A DNA stretch of 64,000 nucleotides, taken from the NCBI RefSeq assembly GCF_021018895.1, contig NC_079387.1, forward strand, positions 3,711,083-3,775,082. The letters are read 5' to 3'. Under the pieces are notes generated by a model. That model made no database searches, was not told the origin of the DNA, and saw only the letters and a program-made list of their open reading frames with translations. The stretch's first letter is position 1. Each line of letters starts with the position of its first letter. Made by a program: the position numbers and the translations under genes. Positions 16,987-31,859 of this stretch are shown piece after piece. The DNA comes from Seriola aureovittata. Lineage: Eukaryota > Chordata > Actinopteri > Carangiformes > Carangidae.

Positions 16987-19900
16987 ATGTAAGCCTGTGT
17001 TATTATTGTGGGTCTATTTGTTAAAGGAAGAATTGTTGCTATTACTACATTTGAACAACTGGGGGCAGCAGTGTCAACTAAATGCTTAACTTTATCTGTT
17101 TAACTTGATCACAAAACCATCACCTGGACTGTTATAGAGTAGTTTTGATACCAGATGTTAACACGGCAGTTATTGCTGAACCTTTGCCTTTAAACACGCG
17201 TGTTGTGTCAGAGAGAAAACCATAAAAATATTAAAATATTTGCCTATTATCACATTATTCGATTTCCTCGATAACAGATGAGCATGCAGGAGTGTTTTGC
17301 TTTTAAGACCAAAGGGGCGATATGAGCGGGGGCGTGGGATGGGATTTTAGGTCAGGTGGTGACAGTGAAAACAGTGAGTGTCCACAACAGTGACCCGCGC
17401 AGAACAAAAGCCAAGTGTCCGCACTCTAACTGTCGATGTGATGGTGTTGTTTTGGTACACGCTGTTCCAGCTTCCGCTTCACTGGGTCGCTTGACGGTCT
17501 GCGAGGTGACAGTCCCACTGCCGGCTAACAAGGGCGTGACTGTGCTACTTCAGCCATAACTCAAAACTCATTAAACGATGAGAATGCCTTTTCAGAAACC
17601 TACTCCACATCAGAATGTATCGCATCAGTCTCTGAGAAAAGCTGTAATATATATCAAGATATAGACATAAGACTCTTTGCGTTGTTGGAACAGTTATATA
17701 AAGCCAAGAGAAGTCATGGAATTGCTCACGCAAGGCCTGGGAAAGCTGCAGATACATACACAATGTACAGATGTGCATTTAGATTAAGTGAAGATGACAC
17801 TATAGCGAATTGGAAAGATGAAAAAATACTTATACAGCACCGTCTTGTTCACAATTTTTCTTTTATTCTACACAAACATAAGCTTTGAGCACAGAATTAG
17901 ATAACATTGCATAGGTATGTTTTGTGTTTTTTGGTGTGTGTGCGTTTCTTCATAATTGTCAACCAATTAAGAACTAAATTACCAATTCCGAGACAAATAC
18001 CTGCAACTATTTTATATTTAAAAACAATTACTTTATGAAATAATTGTATTGAGCAAGTAAACTGTGCAGTGACCCACAGTCTCTACAGCTTATAGAGTGA
18101 GAGGTAGTCTAGTACACTGTGTGGGAGGTAAGGGGCAATATGTAATGAATTACCCAAAAGTTAGGACTGTTTTCATTACTTACTCAACCACAAACTGTAG
18201 TTAAATGGGCCATTTCCTTAAAGGTGTGCTAGAGGGGAATATCCAGCCAGTCTGGGTGTCTGTTGTACTGCAGTGCTGCCCTGTGTGACTGACCTTATTA
18301 GCATGTTCTCAGCCTGACAGCCCTCTGCTCTATCCTGTTGACGCTTCCAAGCCCCAGGGCTCCTCCACTCAAACTGTCAAAACACACAAATTTACACACA
18401 ACTATTTCAGACATAGAGTCGTGAGCAAATGTGCAACAAACTGCCCGAACCATCCTCTGTAGAGAAGACAGTCCAGAAATACACCGCAGCGTCACTGGCT
18501 GAGTGCACATATATTTTCCCTCCTCAGAGCGTACAAATTGTACAGTACAATGTACACCCACAGTGCCACTCCTAACGGTGTGACCTTTTAAAATACCCGC
18601 CGATTTCCACCCCACCTTTCTTTTTTAGCCTTGATTCCCTCTCCAGTGTTGCAGTGTGCCATAGTGGGGAGGTGTTAAAATGAAACTCAGTGTGTGTTAT
18701 TTGTTTTTCGACCACATTGATGCAAATTATGGATTGTCAAGTGGACTGTGTTGCACTTGGGGAGCAGTTCTTTGCAGTGAGTTCCTTTGTAAGAAACTCT
18801 TTCAATAAATGCCATTCATTTCCTCCATCCCAGCTAATTTAGTCTAGCTAATTGGGGAATGAATTTAACACTGGCCTTTTACCACATGCTGGTTTTATTT
18901 ATTTGGCTGTGACACATTTGTCTACTCCATTTTGGCATCAACCGTCATTTAAAAATATACTTGGCTGCTGAAATAGAGAACATAGAGGGGGAGTTTAGGG
19001 ATTTACCAGCCAGTGGGAACTATAAACTGACGAACATTTAAATACTTTTTTTTCCTGTGAAAGACATAAAACAGTCGACTTTATTCAGATATTTCACAAC
19101 ATTTTAACCATGCTAAGAAGTATCTAATGTTAAAACTGTAGTTTATGGAAAACTGGCTTGCCTCCCTCCAAGAAACATCTTTTTCACCGTGTGATAAATG
19201 AATGTGCAAATAAATAAAAGCTGCTCGACGAGCTGCAGGATGGCTGAGTTCAATTATTTCTCTGGGCAACATTGTCATCTTCAGCAGATGCCATGCGCTG
19301 TTTACTAATTTTGGCTCTCCAATAAAATTAGGTCCGTAGAGAAAGTAGTGGAGGGTGTGGAAAGAATATGCATGCAGTTAAAGTTCACTAAAAAGCATCA
19401 ACAAATTTCAGTTTGTTTAGTTATGACTGTTATTGCCACATCTACTCAATCTCGTGCATGATTAAAGTGTGTCTGACTGGCATATTTCCAGCTGTTTGCA
19501 GCTCTGGCTAGCTGCCCATGTTTGTTAACGTTTAGGCAGAGACAGCTGACCTGGAGTGTATGAGAAATCGTTATACGCATGGCCTCGAACGTTGGCCTGT
19601 GTAATAAATTCCTGAACTACTGTTTACAGGAGAGTTTGGCAGCCTCTGCCGAAACATAGCGTTAGAGGTGTAAAAAAAAAAAGCAGATGTATTGCAGGAG
19701 TGTCTCTATTTTGCTGGTTGTGTGGGTGTGTGAATTATCTAAATGCAAATATTCAAAGTGTGTGAATGCTTTCATGTGCACATGTGTGTGTTTGCATTGG
19801 CTGATTCCCAGTCACCTAATCCACGTTCAGTTTTTTTTTTTTTTTTAAATCTCACCTGCATAAAGAAAGTGTGTCAGTGTGTTTGTGCAGGTTCGTACCT

Positions 19901-20329
19901 GGACGTTATCTCTTCTGTGAGAACCATTTTGAAAACAAGTCAGTGTTAAGATAATCCTTCACCTACGAAAACATTACATCTTCTGTGAGTGTCGTCACTC
20001 ATCCACGCTGGACAGATCACATTCCTCGCAGATGTGCCGTTTTTCACAGCAGAGTATCTGCCCACTGCTCCAAGAAGCAGCTTATTTATCTTTCTACATC
20101 AGCCCAGGTTCCAGTCATGAGATCCTGCAGCAGCATTGAGAGATCACTGGTGAAGGCTGCACCATTAAAAGTACAGACTCAAGGCAATTTTGGTTGCAAA
20201 AAGGGTTTAACGTTGCAGTGTAAATTTTGAAAGCTAGAGACATCAGCACTCTGCAAAGTGGTTTTTGAGTATGGAGCGCTCACTCACTCAACAGTGCAAA
20301 AATTAAAAAAAAAAAAAAAAAAATCAATA

Positions 20330-20535
20330 TTGTCTGGTGTCAGCTTCTCAGATATGTCTATTTGCTGCTTTTCTCTTTTTTGTCTCATTTAAAATTGAAT
20401 GTCTTTGGATACAAGGAGCATTTTTGATTACATCACCTAGAGCTGTGGGAAACTGTCTTACATTTCATAGCAATCAATTGGTCGATCAAAAAATAATTGA
20501 AAGATTAACTGATGACAAAAATAACAGCCCTATAC
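20330..20535. repeat. dispersed AT-rich repeat, copy 3
   Basis: The TCTGGTGTCAGCTTCTCAGA block followed by TTTGCTGCTTTTCTC and an AATTGAATGTCTTTGG stretch parallels the copies at about 36.3 and 51.9 kb. It ends in a CAATTGGTCGATCAAAA core. Confidence 0.55.
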
Positions 20536-23500
20536 TAACTAAAGATTACTTTTATTATCCAAACTGCCTGTAATGACGGGCGCCATAACCATACCGCAAT
20601 ATTACTATTAGTATTTCTATATGTGAGCATATGAGTAACTGAAGTGCAACAGTGTAAATCAAACACAGGTGGGATTTTAATAATGACAGTCCGATATTTG
20701 TAGTTGCGTGGGTCAGGTGTTTGCAGGGAGGAGGCGCGAGGCTGCTCACCTCGCCGCTCACCTGTAATCGGGCGGGTGACGCACGTAACTTATGATTTAA
20801 TGGTGTATGTTAATTGAAATTAAGAACTGGATGCTGTGTTGACCTAACGGTGGACAGTTGAATTGGATGTGATGTGATGCGCAACTTACCTTGGCCTGTC
20901 CTCTCCACCCACGGTGTTCGAGTAAAAGAGTCCCCCGAAGGCTCGCCCACTAATAAGTTCCGGGTGTGTGCACGTTTGCGACAAAAAGGGGCCTCATTAA
21001 GAAAGAGCTGAGATTGTTCTGAAAATTGTGATATGAAACATTTAGGTATTATGTTATGTGCAAGTACCCTTTAAAAGATGAATTTAAGAAAGTATCTAGA
21101 AATTGAGAAAATGCCCTTTGAGATGGTTTAATACTTTACAATATTTATCAAAATGACAACTCTGAATAGTTTTGTGCACATTTAAAAAACATTAATCATT
21201 TCTGGGCTTCAATACCCTTTTACCATCCACCAAAACCCCCAGCACAAGTCCTGTTCCCAGCCTGGGGCCTGACTCCCACCCAGCAGCTGGTGAGTGGCGC
21301 TTCAGCTCAACTGCCTTGTGTGTATGTAGACAATCGGCTGAGCTGATGTGTGCAAACACACACCAGAGTGAAGTTTTCCTCTGTGATGTCAGCAGCTCAG
21401 GCACCTGAGAAAAGTTGAGATGAGCTTTCGGAGAAGTACGCCTCCTCCCTCCTCTGCACGTCGTGGCAGCCAGGAGAGGATACAGGATTTATTTGCTCTT
21501 GATCTCAGACAGAGAAACAGTTTCAGAGGTTAAAGAAATATCAATTTCCAGAGAAACCTGCATTTCAATGCTGCCAGTAATTGTTTCACGGTGGCTTTAA
21601 GAGCTTTACAAACTGCCAGGCAACAGCTTGTAGTCAACTTGAGTATGGATTTACCTCCAGAGACTGGACAGAGTTTATTTACTTTCTTTTGTTTGCTCAA
21701 GTAATTACTGTCTCTGTAAAGTTATCCAGACAAAGCAGTAATCGTGAGACAGATCCCCGGTGTAGTTAACCAAATGAAAAAGAAGTGAGGAGGGGAGACC
21801 ACTGTGACGCTGTTGGCCTCTAATTGCTCCTGTTGGTCCGTGTCAGACTAAACAACACATGGCCAGCTTTACAGTTTCCAGATAAAACCTGCTGACTTTT
21901 AAACCAACTTTAAACATCCTGCCTTATTTTAATTTTACTTTTATCTGTTCTGATAAACAATAGTAACAGTCAGCATGTGACTCATTTATGGTTGAGTTCA
22001 TTGTCCTGGGTGAGTCAAGAGGGAATTTAATTAAGGTGTCGTGTTTCCAGAGGTTGAGTTGGGCCTTTTTCTTGGCACTAGCTGCAAACAGAAACCTGGT
22101 GTAGGTGTTCAGCGTTATCTCAGGGTGTGGCTGGCTGTCAGGAATGTTTTGATCCGCACAGTTTACTGTCACTGTGGGCCGAGAGAGCTTAAGAGCATGA
22201 CGTGGCCGAAAGGTCTCACCTAACTCCAGCAAATAGCCCGGGCTAAAAATAGATTAAATAAACGAAACCTTCAATCCACAAACACGCCCGTAGTGGAGCC
22301 ACACCCTACTATGTACCTGAGCAACCTAAACAAACACACAGGGATGCACACTTTAATGTCCTGGTATCTGTGACTTTTTTTTTTTAAATCCATGTAATGT
22401 CACATTCAGTAGCTCTTTGTCCTAAAACAAGCTTGTATCATGTAATACAAGTGGGCGGCAAACGTGTTGTGTGCTTATAGAAACAAAGCCACTTGCCTCC
22501 CGACAGGAGTTGTTACATATAGCGATTTATTTACACTGAAATGAGTCATGAATCCAGTCAGTTTCACACCCACCCACCCGCTCACTCAGCAGTGAGTCAT
22601 TTTTGTAAATGCTGCTCAGCGTCTTAAACCTTCCAGCACTAATCAGGGCGATGGAGAAACAACCAGTTTAATTTTTTAAGTTTTATTGGCTTAAAGTATA
22701 AAAATGTCAGTGTTATCTTATTATTTATTTTGCTACTGGATTATTATTACTGATACATTAACATATAAACAGCATTTTAATGATGTAGCTGGCAAGTGAC
22801 TGAGTTGTGATGGAGGCCTTTTGCTTCGAGCTTGACTTTTTATAGGCCAAACAATCAATTCATTAACTGATCAAATTATTGGAAGCTTATTCGATAGTGA
22901 AGCTCTGTAACAATAGATTGTATTTTATGTGCTCAGTGTGTTTTTAAAATCTTCATTCGCACCTGGCTGCAGAATTGAAGTGTAGTGGAGAAAGAGTATG
23001 AAGTGGCATACATGGTAAATGCTCAGGTAAAATACAGGACTTGAGTCAACATATGAGACAACAACTGGCTCATGATGTAGGTAACATTCCTCATGCTTTA
23101 ATCTAACGAAGAGTACACAGTGATCCAGATTAAAAAGCAGCTTGATCCAAATGTGTGACGTTATGCTTTTTTTTTCCAAAATGTCCCAGATTTGAGAACA
23201 TGAATTCATATTAGCCTGGTGTGTCACATATTCGTACCAGCACACCTACTAATAAACAGTGTGTTGAATAAACAGTGTAATCGAGGACAATAGATGCTTC
23301 ACATGCCTTATGCAGTGATGCAGGCCGCACCGTTAAAGTGTTGGCCTCGCTTGAAACTGCAGCACAAGAGATGAGGAGGCTGATTTTCTTCCTCCACATC
23401 CAGAAAGTAGGGCAGCTAGGGAGCGGCAGGGAGTCCCGGATCGTCCATTACGTCATAAGAACAAGTGTGCGTGCGAGCTGGAAGAGGGGGGCATGATGTG

Positions 23501-24899
23501 GCTTGCTTCCTCTCTGTATCCCAATCGCAGCCAGAACAGTGGGGGCAGTAAATTATGAATGAAATTGAGAAGGAAGCAATGGAGGGAAGCAACTGAAATT
23601 AAAGGATCTCTTCTTCTCTCTCACATGTAGAAACGTCCCGTACATACTGTTCCCTATTCATTTCCCCTCTCACAGGCACAGTTAAACCACAGCTGCAGTT
23701 TTATCACTCTGTAGTGGGGGGGTTTTTTTTCACAGGGCATTGAACATCGCCAATGAAAAACATGAACAACATCTTCCCTTTCATCCGCACTGTTCTGTTC
23801 CTAACATGTTCCTACATGTATGTGATTGAGAACAGAAAAACAAACCTTATATCATTTCTTAAACGGTTCAGTCACATCTTAGATTCATCCAGCCTCTGTA
23901 TAAGAACAGACATTGTAAATGTCTCGAACTAATAAATTGGACAGTATGGCTGTATTTCTCTAATGGCACTTTAAAAAGAGGCTCCAGACTTAGATAAACA
24001 CATCATGCAAACAAACCTTGCAGCCTTTTTTCAACTCCTTTCTGTGAAGAGGCCGCTTGTATGCCACTTAGCACTGTACACCAGGTGTGTGTGGGTGTTT
24101 AGACGCCAATATTTGCCTTTTTTCTTTTTCCTGCTGGTGAGTTGTTTTTTTTTTTTTTTTTTTAAAGGAGAGCATCAGGGATCTGGGCGGCTGCAGGTCC
24201 CACAAACCAACTGCATGAGCAAGACAAAAAGAATTTCAGTTTAGTCATTGTGTCATTGTGCTGAGGTGTTACATACCAGCATGTGTATTACGTAAGGCTT
24301 CACTTTATGTCAATCACTTAGCAGCTACAGAGAGAATAATCCTTAAAAACATGTCGCATTGCAAGCTTTGCTATCACATCGCTGTCTTCTTATTAGGAGC
24401 CTCTTTGTGAGTCATGACAGCAGCTATGTCACATTAGCTTTGACATATTAAATACAGCCACAAAACACAATAGTAAGCGGGTAAAAAAACCTGAAAGCAG
24501 TGGGTTTGTTGCTTAAATCCCTTGAGATCTTCAGTATTTTACACTTTCTGCCCACACTGATGTATCGTGACTGCAGGTGAAACACTGACCTGCTTTAGTT
24601 TGCCATCTCTCAAAGCTTCCTCTGTGACTGGTGTGCATGCGTGTGTGTGTCTCTTTGTGCACATTTATCAGCCTGAGTTTGTGCGAGTTGCACTCAGCTT
24701 CAATTCCCACATTTCTAAAGTTACAAATGCAGTATTTATGCGTACACTGGATGAGGGAGACAAATTATTTCTATACTGAGAACATTTGGATGAGGCAAGA
24801 GGAGATAGGAGTTAGTCTGGAGGCGCAGGGTGTTTCAAAAGTTGCACTGAGGTTTGTTTTAGAGGTATTAAAATGGTATAATGACAATGCAGTCAGTAA

Positions 24900-24957
24900 G
24901 AAAGCAAGTAAGTAAGTACATCAGTAAGTAAGTAAGTCAGTCAGTCAGTAAGTAAGC
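24900..24957 (+). repeat. AAGT/CAGT tetranucleotide repeat
   Basis: The tract alternates AAGT and CAGT units with a few interruptions over about 57 bases. Confidence 0.85.
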
Positions 24958-25924
24958 TAAAGAGCTCGAGCTCAAAATGAAGCTAACTAAGAGGGGGAAG
25001 AGGAGGACTCAAGATAAACAAGAGTTTCAACTAGCTTTCTAAATCTTAAATGAAAATAAAACCTCTCTGATTGCTCTGTCCATTAAAAAAAACAAACTAA
25101 ACAGCACCCCTGTTCCTGCTTTAATGTGTACCTCGAACTAATACACTATTCAACAACCACCAAACGTTCAACAAAAGCTCAAGCCCCATCGGGAAAACCT
25201 TAGCTAGCTAGCTGTGCGTATCAGCCGCACTCGCGCACTTTAAGGCTGGCCAGGCTTTTGTAATCTCAGTCCCAAATGATGTCAGGTTGATTACGGGGAT
25301 GGACCAGGTGCCGCTCCAATCAGAACTCAGCTAACGAAGACTGCGGGGACGCCTCCAGCAGCTACAGCCAATCATGGCTCAGGGACCACACATCCTACTT
25401 TGCATACAGGACACAGTTCACCATGTTGGTTAGACTTTACACATTTTTTTTTCGAAATTTCTAGAACAAATTGAATTTATGACTTTAGAGATGTTTTGTG
25501 GAGATAAAACGTTGGTTTATAAGAAATGCCAAGAGTTGAGGAAACGTTGGTCATGGTCAACACCAGATTCTATAGGCGTAGCCCTCTAATAAGCTTTTTT
25601 CCAATGATCTTATTATAGGAGTTTAAATGCAGATATAAACTGGCAGTTACTTTTAAATATTTCATAGTACACAGTTTTATGAGGGAAAAAAAAGATGGAA
25701 TCAGGTATATAAGGGCTCATAAGCTCTTAAAAGAAGATCTCCACAGGGGGAATGTGTTCTGCTATATAATAACAGTAATTTCATGCTATATTCGTGCACT
25801 GCAGGCTTTCTGTGTCCCACGACTGACGCTCATATTTAATGCAGCTCTGCACCTGTTCTGTAGGAGGACCGCTGAGGACACAGTGTTACTGCACAACCAC
25901 ACTGGTGGAAATATCAAAAACAAG

Positions 25925-25926
<2 letters not shown>

Positions 25927-25960
<34 letters not shown>

Positions 25961-25974
25961 TGTGTGTGTCTGTC
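25927..25974 (+). repeat. (TG)n microsatellite
   Basis: The tract has about 16 pure TG units followed by TC-interrupted TG units. Confidence 0.95.
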
Positions 25975-26784
25975 GCTGAATACATACTAATCAGCTGTAT
26001 TCCATATAAAGACTCTGCTGGAACACCTTGTACTTCTCAAAGCCTAAAACCCCTCAGTTAAAGAGAGGAGGGGTGGTGGGTTACTACACTGTGTAGCCCA
26101 CAGTGGGGTTGACCCAAATAGCAGCTCAGCCTATGTATATATCTGTTACTGTATTGTATTGTAGTGATTATTTAACAGATCAGGAAGTAAATGTCTCTTG
26201 CTTGCTTCTGTTGTTGTTTTCCTCTTCTTTCGTGATGAAGAGTCAATGGAGGATGGATAGGTCAAGTAAACCTTGTTTAAATACATAAAGACAGGAAGTA
26301 AAGTAAGGAGAAACCTTGTACTGGGAACATAATCAAGCAGAGTGACACACTTACCCTTCTTCTTATTAGCACTGTTTTAAATTTCCACTTAAAATAAGCT
26401 TTTATTTTGTTCATTTTGCCATGCCATCTGCTTTAAACAGTGAAATACTGTGTACAGGCTTGCTGGCAAGTGATGTTCATGCAGCTTGTGCCCAAACCAA
26501 GACCTTCCACTTCCTTTAAAATGTTTGACTGCTGTGATCAGATCTTCCTACTGAACCAAGGAAGAAAGCAAAACTGGGATTTCTGTACCCGTCTCACAAC
26601 CCGTTTTCTGATCATCAGTTCATCATAGTAAATTAGGATCAGCTGGGGTAAGTTTTGCATAGCTGAAGGTCACATGTCTTTAATTGGCTCAAATGAATTT
26701 AAAGTTATGTAACATAGTAATTGCAGGAATTATGATATCAACGGAAAGACTTTGTTTTTGATGTCATACTTGGACTGCATGTAC

Positions 26785-26787
<3 letters not shown>

Positions 26788-26822
<35 letters not shown>
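26788..26822 (+). repeat. (GT)n microsatellite
   Basis: The tract is about 16 GT units. Confidence 0.95.
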
Positions 26823-29800
26823 CCTTGTGTGCCCGTGTGTGCTCTTCTCTTCTTCTTGCCTCAGCCTGCATTTTCTTCCTGCTGATGTTGGCTCCACGTG
26901 TCGCTGTCTGCTGCCTGGAGCCCGACTGAAAACGTGAGATGGACCCGCAGATTTAAGGAGGAAAGAATTTAAAGAAACACATCCAGGATTTTGAGAGGGT
27001 GCTGGTTTTATCTAATCATTCAAACGAAAGCTCAGAAACCAGACTATTTTCAGTAATTTCCCACACTGTGCAATTAACATTAAAAATAACAACGTTCTAT
27101 TTAGATGTTAAGTTTCAAGTGGGATTCTTGATGTATCGTGTATTTAATTAAAATTCAAAAACAAAATTGCACTAGAATAATTTTTTGTTGTCCGCAGTCT
27201 TGCTTCAACCCAACACCTGTGGTCCTGTGCTCGAGATATCTTTAGAGCTGCTACAATTTATTATTTATAATACATTTTTATTTATAAAGTCACCTGCTAT
27301 CACACTTTAAAGATTCAGGGGGAATTGGAAAAAGAAGTCACATTTAGCTCTAATGAAAACAAATTCCCTTTCCCACATGAGGTTTCAAGTGCATGACAGG
27401 TGCTGTAGTGAAACTTTCTGATACTGTGGCCCTGAATATGGAAGTTGTGTTGCACGCAGATGTCTTTTTCAGACTTTTTGTACTCTACTCATAAACATGA
27501 CATTATATCGGCTTAAAGATGAGGGAAAAAGGGTGAAAAAATGAAAATGCCATTTGAGATCAGTTTAATGAGTGTAAAACACAAAAAAGAGGAAATCGCG
27601 TGTCTTCCCACTGCCCTTTTAAAAAAATATAATGGAAGTGGGGATGAGAGTGAAGTGAGAAGTGAAGGACGACATGTGAAAGAAAGAGAAGGCTGCTGAT
27701 TTCTCTTCCTGCTAGGAAGCAAACAGGAAACACTGCAGTGATAGAAGCTGACCTCAGTCTGTGTGCGTGTTTATATTTGCATGTGTGTGGTTGAACACTA
27801 TGTACCAGACATGGGCTGAGTGGGGGGTTCGAAGACATGGAGGATATACAGGAATAGGGTTTCAGACGCTCTGAAAATGAAAGGCGGCAGCTTAGAGAGT
27901 GAATTTAAGTCCAGTGTGTCTGCCTGCACGACTGACTGACCCAGATCAGCCCCATCTGACTAAAACGGCTGTTTATAATGAGCTGCGAGAGGGAGAACAA
28001 CAAAATGACTCCCAAAGCAGCACTGCGTCTACAAAACCAAATGCTAAGTAAGCTCTGTTGTGTCTGTGAAAGCACCCGAGAGGCAACATTGGAGGAAAGA
28101 TGATGTCAGAGTAAATATGCTTAGGGATAGGGCTTGTTTTACTTTGCTGTGTCAAATTATCTGCACACTGATCACACCCTCTCTCCGTCTCTACAAACAA
28201 AAAGAAGGATTTGTGAGTTTCTGTGAGAGGGCTTTGCACCTTCTTGCGGACGTGTCAGCACAGCCAGGCATATGCCAAACAGATGATGCCTTCAACCGCC
28301 TTATTTACCTATTCAAACATAGCTTTTCGGTATCTAGGCTGATCTAGGGAGAGTTTTACCAGATCTGTGCTCCTGCTTCCTTGAGAGGCCTCGGGCTTCG
28401 TCGGCCATTTGGTGCGCACCTGCTCAAAAACACCAGCTGTGGTGAATTTGCACAAAGGAAAAGTCTGAATTTCAAGCACACAACGCTGCACTGGTTCAAC
28501 CTGAAAGATCATCAGGACAACGTCTTTCTGGACGGGGTCACGTTCACTCGGATCGCCGGCGCCGACGAGAGGCATCGTCGACGCCTGCTGAATGTTCGAG
28601 CTATTTTTGAGATGTGCTGTGTTTTTTAGGTCACATTACTGTGTCACGCGAGGTCGGGACTTCTCCTTCCTCCAGTCTGAAGTGTGAGTGCTGAGTGGAT
28701 GTGTCTATGTGAGGAGAGCGGAAGGACACTCTTAACGCTGGCGCTGGCGCCGTGGCAGCCGTGCGTGCCCTTTGAGTGTTGCTGGTCAGCACATTGTCAG
28801 CCAGGGAACAGACTGTCTTGCACTTTACTTCATGAAACAGTTGATGTCAGTCAGTCTATATAGGGATGAGAATCAATTACTATTGATACTACAGTGTGAG
28901 ACCATTATCTGTTTTCTATGCCCCGTCCACGTCTCTCAAGCTTTTCATTCTCACACAGCACGTTTGCAGTTTACCATACTAGACTGTGACCTAGACTTGT
29001 TTACCCTGTAACCTGTAGTCAGTTAATTATGGGCTCCTTGGCCTTAATGCAAGGTTGCAACTGCAGCTACTTAGCTGGACTGGCTAACAACTGCAGTTTT
29101 CATTGGAGCAAACAAAAAGGTTTAATAATTGTTTACACCTTTTCACTCGTGCATTTCTGGTTTTTGCAAAGTTTAAAACACTCGGCCCTCCAAACTCTTA
29201 CTACAGCCCCCATGCACTTTGCTTCAACACGTGGAGATGGCGGGACTTGGTTTCGTAGTGTATTTGATAAACAAAGTGCTTTGTAGGTCAGACAAAATGC
29301 TGACACAAATATGACGTTGTGGTCAAGCTATTGTTAAAAGAGTGTGTGGTGTGTAGTTTATTGTGTGCAGAATATAACATTACACCAACTTCTGTCCGTC
29401 TACCATTTCACACTGTGGATCATTTTATACACTTATTCTGATACAACCTCAAAAAACCCTTCTCACCATACACTTCATTTACCGTCTGCCTCATAAACTT
29501 AAAGTCCTTCAAGCGTCCTTCTAATAAACTGGAACAGTCTGTGCCATAAACAACCTGATTAAGCGGAAAGCTCTTTAAGTGAATGTAACGTTGTTGTGCC
29601 TGTTGTTGTCTCTCCTGCTGTGTCAGTTCAGCTGTGGTGTAATGACTGTCTGGCTGCGCGGTAAAGACTCACACACTCGCGCACGCAGACAAAAACTCCG
29701 AGTATGTCAGCCAAAACAAACACAGACTGAAAGTGAAAAGCATGAAAGTGTCATTTAGAGTTACTAGTTCACCTTTACCCTGACTGATGAGCTGTATTCT

Positions 29801-30454
29801 TGTTAATGCGGGTTTTACAGTGTGAGGCGGCTTGAGAACAAATGACACATAAGACAACAAAAACTGAGAAATTGACCCTAAAATCTTTGTCTCCTCACAC
29901 ACATTTTGTTATGGGTGTGGTTATTGTTTTGTCTTCGTTACAAATCATCGAGCAGATGCTTAACACACACCAGGAATGCTACTGCCTTTGACGACGACAC
30001 TGCTAGAAAAAAAATAATGATGCAGGAAACCAGTCGAACCGGACTGACAGAATAACAAAATACTTCAGACAGACAGCTGAGTGGAGAAAAATCATCCGCT
30101 GCGTGTCTGGAATCTCATTTTGCACGGTCGTAGCGATGGAGATTTTAGGAGGAAAACTTTTCCTGTTTTGACAACTCATAGAGAGCGAGAGAAGGTGCTG
30201 AGGGGAGGAAAAGTGGAGGATAAGAGAGGGCCGTAATCCCCCATAATCCCCTTCTCTACCCAGTGGGGGAACGAGCTATGTGCCTCCCTCTCTGTGCTTT
30301 CGTCTGTGGTTTGTTTTGAGATTTCAAAGGGTTCTCGCTCGGCGGTGGGTGGGGGTGGGGGGGCACGTGTCTCTGAGAAATGTGACTTTGGATGGAGGAC
30401 AAATGAGGACAGGAGCATACCATAGAACGGACCTGCCACAGGGCCTGTGGGCAC

Positions 30455-30536
30455 AAACACACACACACACACACACACACAGACACACACACACACACAC
30501 ACATAGACACACACACACACACATAGACACACACTC
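30455..30536 (+). repeat. compound (CA)n microsatellite
   Basis: CA units are interrupted by GACA and TAGACA blocks at regular spacing over about 80 bases. Confidence 0.93.
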
Positions 30537-31857
30537 AGGCAAAATATTAAATCCCCATGAAAAAATCATCAGCCGCGTGGGTGTGTGTTTGGGAAAGTGT
30601 GCAAAAATTCAAAGCACTTGCATTAGTGAAATCAACATTTTCAGATTCGCTCAATTCCTGTTTTTATGGGCATTTTCCTCCTTTGATTTAATAAATAATT
30701 CATGTTATATGCACATGCAGGAGGCAGGGAAGTAGGGGCAAGTAAAGATGAGCCAAATATTTGCTAAAATAAAGTGGAAAGCGTGCACCCAGGTGCTGTG
30801 CTCGAAGGTGGGACGTTGTTAGACGTGGTCACTTTCCCTTACAAAGTCCGTAACACTTTCAACATGGAAGTCTGAATGATATGCAGTTGCATCAGATCAT
30901 GATACATTTTTACATATTGGTCACGACAGCCTTGGTACCTAATACCAGATGTCATTCGGAAGCTGCGGGTTGCAAAGCAAAGATATCAACACGAGCTCTC
31001 TGTAATGGTCTTGGCATATCTGAATGGAATAAAGCCTTAAGGAACACTAACATACAAGTCTCTGACAGCTGCTAAATATTCAATTTATGAAAAGAGCTCA
31101 TCTGACAAGCTCTTACTCTGAAGCATAGCGAGGCCTGCTTACAAAGCAAGACAATTCCTGGAGTGCACCAGCCATCAAACACAGTATATACATGTCAGTG
31201 GCTATTTGTTTCTTCATTTGTAACCTTTCAGGAAGACAGCATGACTCTTTTCTCTCATGCTCTATTTAAGTACAGCCACGTGCTCACGCCTCCCTCCAGC
31301 TGCTTCCCAAACACAAAGACATGACCCACATGTAGCCCTCTTCATTCAATCAGCTGGACATCCAATTAACTGTGGCCAGCGCGGTTGAGCCGGTAAATTC
31401 TCAGGAATTTCCGCACGCATGTTTCGAGGGTTTCTCCTACTGGCATCACATGTCGTGTAACTGGATGTTCAGATTGGTGCGGAGATGTCTCGAGTTGAAA
31501 GTGAGCGCTGATAATGAGAGAACATGTGTGCTGGTGTGTGTGTGTACATGTGACAGAAAACAAGACTCCACAGGCGGTCTATTCGTGTGCCAACTTGTAA
31601 TTTGGACAAAGCTGTGTCCATGTTCGCCGAGTTAAAATGAAAGACGTGATGTTGATGAAGACACCATGCGGTCTGATCCTCTACGCTGGATCTTTTTCTC
31701 TTAGCTGCAGCTACAAAATCAGGCGTTAGCCGGTGTATATTTAGGATTTCGTAGCGATGAGGGAGCTGTTAACAGGTTTTCTTTCTGCGTGTGCACAAAC
31801 ACAAAGTGTATTTCTGATGCCTGGATACCGGACAAGTTAATCCCCATGTAGCATCTC

Positions 31858-31859
<2 letters not shown>

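Larger units (their letters stand above)
16987..25600. other. gene-poor intergenic interval, left half
   Basis: No exon or ORF with recognisable family similarity was found on either strand. The interval contains an A run (20305-20323), a TE-like copy (about 20330-20535), AAGT/AGTC tetranucleotide repeats (about 24900-24957) and a CTAGCTAGCTAG run near 25201-25212. The ccdc122 3' UTR must begin here, but its end could not be fixed; the first clear AATAAA is near 18804. Confidence 0.5.

Noticed and set aside
17356..17559. 68-codon plus-strand ORF after ccdc122
   Set aside because: It is short and isolated, with no family match and no supporting splice signals; I could not distinguish it from chance.
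26239..26290. Plus-strand MKSQW-like start resembling the TSC22D1 short isoform
   Set aside because: It is on the wrong strand, diverges after five residues, and the true short-isoform exon is at 38279-38400.
28381..28629. 82-codon plus-strand ORF in the CpG-rich stretch
   Set aside because: There is no recognised domain, no convincing splice sites, and an equally long ORF lies on the opposite strand.
30176..30735. ORFs with long Cys-Val or Thr-His repeats
   Set aside because: They are translations of the (CA)n microsatellite in different frames.
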